Part shown: one piece after another, positions 7,572-12,957 of the stretch
Layout of the letters: the number at the start of each line of letters is the position of its first letter
Numbering within the stretch: position 1 is the stretch's first letter
NCBI GenBank assembly: GCA_028288315.1
Contig: JAQBNY010000084.1
Coordinates: 1 to 12,957, forward strand
Source of the DNA: Mucilaginibacter sp.
Lineage (GTDB): Bacteria; Bacteroidota; Bacteroidia; Sphingobacteriales; Sphingobacteriaceae
DNA: 12,957 nucleotides
Direction: 5' to 3'
Position numbers and translations under genes: made by a program
The notes under the pieces: generated by a model
The model's database searches: none
Told to the model about the DNA's origin: nothing
Seen by the model: only the letters and a program-made list of their open reading frames with translations

Positions 7572-7699
7572 AGGATTTATGATTGTAGAATTACGATTTT
7601 AGATGTTGTATTAAGAAATTAATCTTATTTAAAATCGTAATTCTAATATAATTCATCAACCAATTGTAATCATTATATAAATCCTAAATCGTACTTCTA
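7572..7699. repeat. Intergenic inverted repeat with three copies of a 14-bp word
   Basis: AGAATTACGATTTT (7587-7600) pairs perfectly with AAAATCGTAATTCT (7631-7644); with one G-U pair the stem extends to about 18 bp. The word AAATCGTAATTCTA occurs inverted at 7586-7599, direct at 7632-7645, and again direct at 7686-7699 with one mismatch. An outer pair, AGGATTTAT (7572-7580) and ATAAATCCT (7677-7685), frames the whole. There is no T tract, so it is not a standard terminator, though it lies right after the M16 operon. Confidence 0.75.
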
Positions 7700-7717
7700 A
7701 AATCCGAAATAAAAATC

Positions 7718-7725
7718 TATCTTTG
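7718..7725 (+). promoter_or_regulatory. -7 promoter element of guaB
   Basis: TAtcTTTG matches TAnnTTTG fully and is followed by C, as is common. TTC lies 20 bp upstream (7695-7697), where TTG is expected. The predicted start is about 7729-7730, giving a leader of about 30 nt. Confidence 0.75.
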
Positions 7726-7729
7726 CCCG

Positions 7730-7758
7730 GCAAATAATAACTCCAAATAATTATTTGC
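7730..7758 (+). promoter_or_regulatory. Hairpin filling the guaB 5' leader
   Basis: GCAAATAAT (7730-7738) pairs perfectly with ATTATTTGC (7750-7758) around 11 nt, ending one base before the ATG at 7760. The left arm begins at the predicted transcription start. It could be a 5'-end stabilising stem, a structure limiting ribosome access, or a DNA operator; the sequence alone does not decide. Confidence 0.5.
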
Positions 7759-7759
7759 T

Positions 7760-9229
7760 ATGCAGTTAGACCCATCCAAATTTGTCGCCGAAGGATTAAC
7801 CTATGACGACGTATTATTACTCCCGGCTTATTCAGAAGTTTTACCGCGTGAAGTTGACACGAGCTCGTTATTAACCAAAAAGATCAGGTTAAAAATTCCG
7901 CTTGTTTCTGCCGCTATGGATACCGTTACCGAAGCCCAACTGGCTATTGCCATGGCACAGGCCGGCGGTTTAGGCATGCTTCATAAAAACATGAGCATAC
8001 AGCGCCAGGCAGAAGAAGTGCGCAAGGTAAAACGTTCAGAAAGTGGCATGATACAAGAACCTGTAACATTGCACGAAGCAGCTACCGTTGCCGATGCTAT
8101 TAAAATAATGCGTGAATATCATATTGGTGGTATCCCAATTGTAGATAACGGAGGCATCTTAAAAGGTATTATTACAAATCGTGATCTGCGTTTTCAAAAA
8201 GATATGAAAATGCCTGTTGCACAGGTAATGACTCAAGACAATCTGGTAACGGCACCCAAAGGTACCACGTTAAAACAAGCCGAAGAAATTTTACAAGATC
8301 ATAAAATTGAAAAACTGCCGGTTGTTGATAACGGTGGATTATTGATAGGCCTTATTACTTTTAAAGATATTCAAAAATTCAAAAACTTCCCTGATGCCTG
8401 TAAGGATGAGCACGGGCGTTTACGTGTTGGCGCAGCTGTTGGTGTTACTGCCGACACATTGGAAAGGGTAGATGCGTTAGTTAAAGCAGGAGTGGACGTT
8501 ATTACAATTGATACTGCACATGGCCACTCGTTAGGAGTTATAAATAAAGTTAAAGAAGTAAAAGCGGCCTATCCTGATTTGCAGGTTATAGTAGGTAACG
8601 TAGCTACCGGCGATGGCGCTAAAGCCCTTGCTGATGCTGGTGCCGATGCTGTGAAAGTGGGTATTGGACCCGGTTCAATTTGTACTACGCGTATAATAGC
8701 GGGTGTGGGTGTGCCGCAACTGTATGCAGTTTATGAATGCGCCAAAGCATTAGAAGGTACCGGAGTGCCTGTAATTGCCGATGGTGGCATAAAACATACG
8801 GGCGATATTGCTAAGGCAATTGCAGCCGGTGCAAGCTCTATTATGGCAGGTTCATTATTTGCAGGTGTTGAAGAGTCGCCGGGCGAAAGCATTATATATG
8901 AAGGCCGAAGGTTTAAATCATACCGGGGTATGGGTTCTATTGAGGCAATGGAGCAGGGATCAAAAGATCGTTATTTTCAGGATGTTGAGGATGATATTAA
9001 AAAATTGGTGCCAGAAGGTATTGTTGGTCGCGTGCCATACAAAGGTATGCTTGCCGAGGTGATATACCAGTTTGTTGGTGGCTTACGTGCCAGTATGGGC
9101 TATTGCGGTGCTAAAGACATAGATGCTATGCAGAAAGCAAAATTTGTACGCATTACCGCTTCAGGAATCCGCGAATCTCACCCGCATGATATTACTATTA
9201 CTAAAGAAGCGCCAAACTATACAAGGTAA
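7760..9229 (+). CDS. guaB: Inosine-5'-monophosphate dehydrogenase (IMPDH)
   Basis: GuaB oxidises IMP to XMP with NAD+, the committed step to guanine nucleotides, as a cytosolic tetramer. The 489 residues are the normal bacterial length. An (alpha/beta)8 barrel is interrupted by two CBS domains (about 95-205; the first ends GIITNRDLRF, the second GLITFKDIQKF), which bind adenine nucleotides and regulate the enzyme. Visible active-site features are the loop GIGPGSICTT (301-310) with catalytic Cys308, the IMP-phosphate segment IADGGIK with Asp341, KSYRGMGS (386-393), the flap KDRYFQ with Arg404-Tyr405, and GRVPYKG (423-429). The C-terminus ITKEAPNYTR is typical. The ATG at 7760 starts the canonical QLDPSKFVAEGLTYDDVLLLP region. 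It has its own promoter and terminator. Confidence 0.99.
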   Translation: MQLDPSKFVAEGLTYDDVLLLPAYSEVLPREVDTSSLLTKKIRLKIPLVSAAMDTVTEAQLAIAMAQAGGLGMLHKNMSIQRQAEEVRKVKRSESGMIQEPVTLHEAATVADAIKIMREYHIGGIPIVDNGGILKGIITNRDLRFQKDMKMPVAQVMTQDNLVTAPKGTTLKQAEEILQDHKIEKLPVVDNGGLLIGLITFKDIQKFKNFPDACKDEHGRLRVGAAVGVTADTLERVDALVKAGVDVITIDTAHGHSLGVINKVKEVKAAYPDLQVIVGNVATGDGAKALADAGADAVKVGIGPGSICTTRIIAGVGVPQLYAVYECAKALEGTGVPVIADGGIKHTGDIAKAIAAGASSIMAGSLFAGVEESPGESIIYEGRRFKSYRGMGSIEAMEQGSKDRYFQDVEDDIKKLVPEGIVGRVPYKGMLAEVIYQFVGGLRASMGYCGAKDIDAMQKAKFVRITASGIRESHPHDITITKEAPNYTR

Positions 9230-9248
9230 TTCTTGTAGTTAAATAATA

Positions 9249-9256
9249 TACTTTTG
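9249..9256 (+). promoter_or_regulatory. Candidate -7 element overlapping the guaB terminator
   Basis: TActTTTG fully matches TAnnTTTG and abuts the terminator stem that starts at 9257. It would start transcription near 9260, about 40 nt before the gene at 9300. No TTG lies at the expected -33 distance (the nearest, 9233-9235, is only 13 bp away). Confidence 0.45.
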
Positions 9257-9293
9257 ACAGGTGGTTTAGTTAATAAGCCACCTGTTTTATTTT
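9257..9293 (+). terminator. Intrinsic terminator of guaB
   Basis: ACAGGTGGTTT (9257-9267) pairs with AAGCCACCTGT (9275-9285), with one G-U pair and a 7-nt loop, followed by TTTATTTT. It lies 27 bp after the guaB stop and ends just 6 bp before the next start codon. Confidence 0.85.
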
Positions 9294-9299
9294 AAGAAT

Positions 9300-9587
9300 A
9301 TGATATTAATAGATTTCTTAAATCGCCTTAAGCAAGAATACAGCACCTTGGATCGCCTTAACAAGGAGACTTATTATGGCCGCCTGTCAAGCCTGTTTGT
9401 ATTATTGGAGCTGGATGGTGCACGTTTAGATGCGGAATATGAACTGGGCCTTTCCAAATTGCTTGATAGGATGGGTGATATTAATGAGGAAGAGTTGGAA
9501 ACTGATCTTTCGCCCGATGAAATGAAAGCGCTTATCCATAAAATAAAGTTAGGCCTGGCACTTATTATTAACACTATAGAGGAATAA
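9300..9587 (+). CDS. Small acidic protein of unknown function
   Basis: I do not recognise this 95-residue protein. It is predicted almost wholly alpha-helical, soluble and acidic: an N-terminal helix (about 1-18), a central helix with an SSLFVLLELDGARL segment (29-42), an acidic stretch DINEEELETDLSPDEM (59-74) and a C-terminal hydrophobic helix KLGLALIINTIEE. No catalytic motif, metal-binding cluster, signal peptide or clear membrane helix is present. The ATG at 9300 is the first available start after the guaB terminator. The gene ends 32 bp before the LOG-family gene, so the two are probably co-transcribed, perhaps from the promoter-like site at 9249-9256. Length, clean frame and spacing support a real gene. 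Confidence 0.75.
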   Translation: MILIDFLNRLKQEYSTLDRLNKETYYGRLSSLFVLLELDGARLDAEYELGLSKLLDRMGDINEEELETDLSPDEMKALIHKIKLGLALIINTIEE

Positions 9588-9619
9588 TTCGTTTTATATT
9601 TAGCCTTTAATAATTTTCT

Positions 9620-10204
9620 ATGAAATCTATTTGTGTATTCTGTGGAGCTAATATTAGCAGCGATCCGGTATTAAAAGAAGCTGTTGAACAACTCGCACAA
9701 GTAATGGTTGCTAAAGACATCACCCTTATATATGGCGGCGGTAAAGTAGGTGTAATGGGTCTGTTGGCTGATGCGGTTTTAAGTAAAGGTGGCAAAGCCA
9801 TAGGTATTATCCCTCAGTTTTTGCTGGATAAGGAGGTTGGCCATACAGGTTTGACTGAATTGCATATAGTAGAGAATATGCATCAGCGCAAACAAATGAT
9901 GAATGACCTGTGCGATGGTATAATTATGCTGCCCGGCGGTTTCGGTACGCTCGAAGAATTTTTTGAAGTGCTAACCTGGCTGCAATTAGGTTTGCATAGT
10001 CATCCGGTAGGCGTGCTTAATGTGAATGGTTTTTACGATCATTTATTATTGCAGATGGATGTAATGGTTGAGCAGCGCTTTCTGAAACAAACAAACCGCG
10101 ATTTGGTGCTCACATCTGCCGATGCCATTGAACTGGTAAACCTGATGGAAAATATTGATATAAAGCCCGACGAAGTTTGGTTCAGAGACAGGAATTTAAC
10201 CTAA
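9620..10204 (+). CDS. LOG family protein (nucleoside 5'-monophosphate phosphoribohydrolase-like)
   Basis: This 194-residue protein has the Rossmann-like LOG fold (TIGR00730 type). Diagnostic features are the nucleotide-binding GGGKVGVMG (39-47), the MHQRKQMM segment with Arg90-Lys91, and the family signature PGGFGTLEE (105-113) with its catalytic glutamates. LOG enzymes cleave nucleoside (including cytokinin) 5'-monophosphates to free base and ribose 5-phosphate. In non-plant bacteria the physiological substrate is usually unproven, and older annotations call the family lysine decarboxylase in error. It is cytosolic with no targeting signal. It follows the small acidic gene by 32 bp, and a strong inverted-repeat terminator lies 29 bp after its stop. 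Confidence 0.93.
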   Translation: MKSICVFCGANISSDPVLKEAVEQLAQVMVAKDITLIYGGGKVGVMGLLADAVLSKGGKAIGIIPQFLLDKEVGHTGLTELHIVENMHQRKQMMNDLCDGIIMLPGGFGTLEEFFEVLTWLQLGLHSHPVGVLNVNGFYDHLLLQMDVMVEQRFLKQTNRDLVLTSADAIELVNLMENIDIKPDEVWFRDRNLT

Positions 10205-10233
10205 AACATTTAACGCAAGAGCGCAATATTTGT

Positions 10234-10281
10234 AAAGACCACAAAGACAATATGATATTCTTTGTGGTCTTTGTGTTTTTT
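10234..10281 (+). terminator. Inverted-repeat terminator of the LOG gene
   Basis: AAAGACCACAAAGA (10234-10247) pairs perfectly with TCTTTGTGGTCTTT (10259-10272) around 11 nt, followed by GTG and six T residues (10276-10281). The stem is built from the iterated word CAAAGA/TCTTTG, a composition I associate with dispersed bacterial intergenic repeats. Confidence 0.8.
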
Positions 10282-10358
10282 GTTAGTGTAGTTTGTAGTT
10301 AATTTAAAAAATTCATTGATTAATTTTCCTAAAATTACATAACCTATTATAAACACGT

Positions 10359-11987
10359 ATGGATCTGGGATTCAACAAAAATGAGGATGTTAACAAACAA
10401 CTTGTTTACGAATTTAATACCAAGCTTAAAAAAATATACTTGGGTGGTGGCGAACAGGCTGCTGCCAAACAAAAGGAAAAAGGTAAAATGCTTGCACGTG
10501 AGCGCATTGCATACCTGTTGGATGAGGACAAGCCCTGGCTGGAAGTGGGTGCCTTTACTGCTGATGGTATGTATGCTGAGCACGGCGGCTGTCCGAGTGG
10601 TGGTGTTGTTTGCGGTATTGGTTATGTAGGTGGCAGGCAATGTGTGGTAGTGGCTAATGATGCCACCGTTAAAGACGGTGCATGGTTCCCTATAACTGCT
10701 AAGAAAAACCTGCGCGCTCAGGAAATTGCAATGGAAAACCGCCTGCCAATCATCTATTTGGTAGATTCCGCAGGGGTGTACTTGCCCTTACAAGACGAGA
10801 TATTTCCTGATAAAGAACATTTTGGCCGTATTTTTCGCAATAACGCCATAATGAGCAGTATGGGTATTATCCAAATAGCTGCTATTATGGGATCATGCGT
10901 TGCCGGTGGTGCTTACCTGCCTATTATGAGTGACGAAGCTATGATTGTAGATGGCACAGGGTCGGTTTTCCTGGCGGGATCATACCTGGTTAAATCAGCT
11001 ATAGGCGAAGATGTAGATAATGAAACATTAGGTGGGGCAACCACGCAGTGTGAAATATCTGGCGTTACTGATTATAAGCATCCTAATGACAAAGCCTGCC
11101 TTGATTCTATCCGCAACATTATGAACAAGGTTGGTGATTACAACAAGGCCGGGTTTGATCGCATCAAGCCATCAACACCAAAACTAAACGAGAAAGACAT
11201 TTACGGAATATTGCCGGACACACGGGATAATGCTTATGATATGTATGAAATTATAAAGCGTTTACTGGACGATTCGGAGTTTGAAGAGTATAAAGCCGGT
11301 TACGGTCAATCTATCATCTGTGGTTTAGGTCGCGTTGATGGTTGGGCGGTGGGCATTGTTGCCAATCAACGCAAGGTTATCAAATCTAAAAAAGGAGAAA
11401 TGCAGTTTGGCGGTGTGATTTATTCCGATTCGGCAGATAAAGCAACCCGCTTTATTATGAACTGTAATCAAAAGAAAATACCGCTGGTTTTTCTGCAGGA
11501 TGTTACCGGTTTTATGGTTGGTAGCCGTGCAGAGCATGGAGGAATTATAAAAGATGGCGCCAAAATGGTGAACGCTGTAGCTAATTCAGTAGTGCCTAAA
11601 TTCACCATAATTATTGGTAACTCTTATGGAGCTGGTAACTACGCTATGTGTGGTAAGGCCTATGATCCAAGGTTGATTTATGCATGGCCATCAGCAAAAA
11701 TTGCAGTGATGGGCGGCGCGCAGGCGGCTAAAGTACTGGTACAAATGCAGGCAGCCGGGTTAAAAGCCAAAGGCGAAGAAGTAGACGATGTAAAAGAAGC
11801 TGAACTACTCAAACAAACTACCGACCGGTATAATGCTCAAACCACACCATATTATGCAGCAGCAAGGCTTTGGGTTGATGGTATAATAGATCCGCTGGAA
11901 ACGCGCAAAGTAATATCAATGGGGATAGAAGCTGCTAACCATGCACCAATAGAAAAAGCATTTAATGTGGGTATAATACAGACATAG
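10359..11987 (+). CDS. Acyl-CoA carboxylase carboxyltransferase (beta) subunit, methylcrotonyl-CoA carboxylase-like
   Basis: The protein transfers the carboxyl group from carboxybiotin to an acyl-CoA. The 542 residues show two crotonase-like carboxyltransferase halves: an N-terminal half (about 40-290) with the CoA-side oxyanion segment GGAY at 183-186, and a C-terminal half (about 315-535) with GNSYGAGNYAMCG around Gly424-Ala425-Gly426. The SAGVYLP...FPDKEHFGRIF, MGSCVAGGAY, QDVTGFMVGS and WPSAKIAVMGG segments resemble methylcrotonyl-CoA carboxylase beta (leucine breakdown) more than propionyl-CoA carboxylase. Substrate remains uncertain because Bacteroidetes paralogues vary. The biotin carboxylase/BCCP subunit it needs is not in this window. 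The ATG at 10359 opens an N-terminal helix typical of the family. A weak promoter candidate is TTG at 10316-10318 with TAacCTAT at 10340-10347. Confidence 0.93.
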   Translation: MDLGFNKNEDVNKQLVYEFNTKLKKIYLGGGEQAAAKQKEKGKMLARERIAYLLDEDKPWLEVGAFTADGMYAEHGGCPSGGVVCGIGYVGGRQCVVVANDATVKDGAWFPITAKKNLRAQEIAMENRLPIIYLVDSAGVYLPLQDEIFPDKEHFGRIFRNNAIMSSMGIIQIAAIMGSCVAGGAYLPIMSDEAMIVDGTGSVFLAGSYLVKSAIGEDVDNETLGGATTQCEISGVTDYKHPNDKACLDSIRNIMNKVGDYNKAGFDRIKPSTPKLNEKDIYGILPDTRDNAYDMYEIIKRLLDDSEFEEYKAGYGQSIICGLGRVDGWAVGIVANQRKVIKSKKGEMQFGGVIYSDSADKATRFIMNCNQKKIPLVFLQDVTGFMVGSRAEHGGIIKDGAKMVNAVANSVVPKFTIIIGNSYGAGNYAMCGKAYDPRLIYAWPSAKIAVMGGAQAAKVLVQMQAAGLKAKGEEVDDVKEAELLKQTTDRYNAQTTPYYAAARLWVDGIIDPLETRKVISMGIEAANHAPIEKAFNVGIIQT

Positions 11988-12051
11988 GCATTGCTATTTA
12001 CAGTTGTTCGGCTGGAGCCCACAGGTGTTCGGAAGAAAATTTATCCGTAAT

Positions 12052-12237
12052 AATTCCCCTCTCAAGAGTAAAAGCCCATGAATAGACATTAACAGGAAGC
12101 TCCTATGGAGCCATTTGGTCATTAAAGTCCCAGCGGGACACCCTATTTATAGAAAATAAACAGAAAAAATTTAGCTCCATAGGTGCTTCCTTACTGGCTC
12201 TGTCATAGGATAGGCTATTACTCTCGAGAGGGGAATT
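12052..12237. mobile_element. 186-bp palindromic MITE-like element
   Basis: The left end AATTCCCCTCTCAAGAGTAA (12052-12071) and the right end TTACTCTCGAGAGGGGAATT (12218-12237) are inverted repeats with one mismatch in 20. The match continues inward to about 29 bp with three mismatches. Nested inside, AGGAAGCTCCTATGGAGC (12094-12111) pairs with GCTCCATAGGTGCTTCCT (12174-12191), one mismatch in 18. The centre carries the small hairpin GTCCC-agc-GGGAC (12127-12139). No transposase is encoded. If the termini begin at CCCCTC, AATT flanks both sides, but AATT is its own complement, so a target duplication cannot be told from more terminal repeat. Mobility is inferred from structure; a large stable hairpin with another role is possible. 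Confidence 0.6.
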
Positions 12238-12325
12238 GCACATAACCCCCACTTTTTTTACTCTTCCGAATATCTGTGGGATGAGTTGGGTGACTACTAT
12301 TCAACAGCCTCGGGCCGAAGATCTA

Positions 12326-12356
12326 TTGTGTGTCTACATTACTTTTTCTACCTTTC
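12326..12356 (+). promoter_or_regulatory. Candidate promoter at the very start of the dipeptidase gene
   Basis: TTG (12326-12328) and TAccTTTC (12349-12356) are exactly 20 bp apart, the expected Bacteroidetes spacing, with one mismatch in the -7 box. Transcription would begin at about 12360, the A of the start codon, implying a leaderless message. Confidence 0.35.
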
Positions 12357-12359
12357 GCT

Positions 12360-12957
12360 ATGAAAAAGCTGTTCCTGCCTATCCTTCTGCTATTTATTGT
12401 AATAAATGCATCTGCCCAAAACGTTCAGAAGATTCATCAAAAAGCTATATTGGTTGATACCCATAACGATGTAATATCTAACCAACTGATAACTAAAACC
12501 GATTTGGGAAAGCTACAAACCACTGGTAACTTTGATTTAGTGCGTGCAGAACAGGCAGGTTTAGATGCACAGGTTTTTTCTATTTGGTGCGGCGGGCAGT
12601 ATGGAAATGGTACGGCCTATGCATTTGCCAACCGCGAGATTGATTCATTATATGCATTGATAAATCGCAATCCTGAAAAAACCACTTTGGTACGAACTGC
12701 ATCCCAGCTGAAAAAAGCAGTTAAACAAAAAAAGTTAGCTGCCATGATAGGAGTAGAAGGCGGCCACATGATAGAGGACAGACTTGATTACATTGATAGC
12801 CTGGCTAAACGCGGCATGATTTATCTTACCCTAACCTGGAATAATAGTACATCATGGGCAACATCTGCAAAAGATGAAACATTACACGGTGATTCCCTAA
12901 CACATAAAGGCTTAACAGAGTTTGGTAAACAGGTAGTTAAGCGTTTGAATGATAAGG
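12360..12957 (+). CDS. Secreted M19 membrane dipeptidase (renal dipeptidase family), N-terminal part
   Basis: The first 199 codons are present; the gene runs off the right edge. M19 enzymes are binuclear zinc dipeptidases. Zinc ligands His35 and Asp37 lie in VDTHND (32-37), and the bridging glutamate is Glu133 in GVEGGHMIED (131-140). The TLTWNNSTSWATSA stretch (157-170) and GLTEFGKQVVKRLND (184-198) are also family features. Residues 1-20 form a clear signal peptide: MKK, a hydrophobic Leu/Ile/Phe core, then ASAQ, with cleavage likely after Ala19. The enzyme should therefore be periplasmic or exported; there is no lipobox cysteine. The ATG at 12360 is fixed by the signal peptide. It follows the MITE-like element by 122 bp. 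Substrate preference (L,D- or L,L-dipeptides) cannot be judged from this part. Confidence 0.93.
   Translation, partial: MKKLFLPILLLFIVINASAQNVQKIHQKAILVDTHNDVISNQLITKTDLGKLQTTGNFDLVRAEQAGLDAQVFSIWCGGQYGNGTAYAFANREIDSLYALINRNPEKTTLVRTASQLKKAVKQKKLAAMIGVEGGHMIEDRLDYIDSLAKRGMIYLTLTWNNSTSWATSAKDETLHGDSLTHKGLTEFGKQVVKRLNDK

Larger units (their letters stand above)
11988..12359. other. Intergenic region holding a palindromic element
   Basis: These 372 bp contain no supported gene. They hold the palindromic element at 12052-12237 and, before it, two direct copies of TGTTCGG (12005-12011 and 12026-12032) around a small GGCT-gga-GCC stem. The right part (12238-12359) contains only the possible dipeptidase promoter. 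No separate T-tailed terminator for the carboxylase gene is visible. Confidence 0.7.

Noticed and set aside
8808..9062. 84-codon plus-strand ORF inside guaB
   Set aside because: It is out of frame within a conserved enzyme whose own frame is intact across this region.
12005..12032. Two direct TGTTCGG copies 21 bp apart as a target duplication or operator
   Set aside because: Both copies lie on the same side of the palindromic element, so they are not its target duplication, and nothing else supports a function.
12236..12457. 73-codon ORF starting at the edge of the palindromic element
   Set aside because: It overlaps the dipeptidase signal peptide and zinc motif in another frame and its translation resembles no protein family I know.

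Overview
The window looks like chromosomal DNA of a Bacteroidetes bacterium, most likely family Sphingobacteriaceae (Mucilaginibacter/Pedobacter-like). Three things point there. The genes are moderately AT-rich and none has a convincing Shine-Dalgarno sequence. Several genes are preceded by the Bacteroidetes -7 promoter element TAnnTTTG. Two small proteins belong to families I know mainly from Bacteroidetes. The genus is inference. No rRNA, tRNA, CRISPR array, prophage or transposase gene was seen.

Layout. 1-209: 3' end of a RecD/UvrD-like helicase gene. 427-3036: clpB, closed by a strong terminator. 3127-3546: a structured non-coding stretch with a second, orphan terminator at 3341-3373, a candidate small RNA. 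3547-3891 (+) and 3936-4499 (-): two convergent small conserved genes separated by a repeat-built hairpin. 4573-4878: a DUF3175 protein. 5000-7570: a two-gene operon of M16 zinc-peptidase-family proteins, one with the HxxEH active site and one without. 7571-7759: a repeat-rich intergenic region holding the guaB promoter and leader hairpin. 7760-9229: guaB (IMP dehydrogenase). 9300-10204: a small unknown gene followed by a LOG-family nucleotide hydrolase. 10359-11987: a carboxyltransferase (beta) subunit of a biotin-dependent acyl-CoA carboxylase. 12052-12237: a 186-bp non-coding palindromic element with long terminal inverted repeats, MITE-like. 12360-end: the start of a secreted M19 dipeptidase.

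Most genes are housekeeping or metabolic: protein disaggregation (ClpB), peptide turnover (M16 pair, dipeptidase), guanine nucleotide synthesis (GuaB), nucleotide monophosphate hydrolysis (LOG) and acyl-CoA carboxylation. They look like separate short transcription units, not one pathway. I found no clear new multi-gene system. The most unusual content is between genes: the MITE-like element, the candidate small RNA, three hairpins built from iterated short words, a promoter overlapping a terminator, and a hairpin filling the guaB leader.
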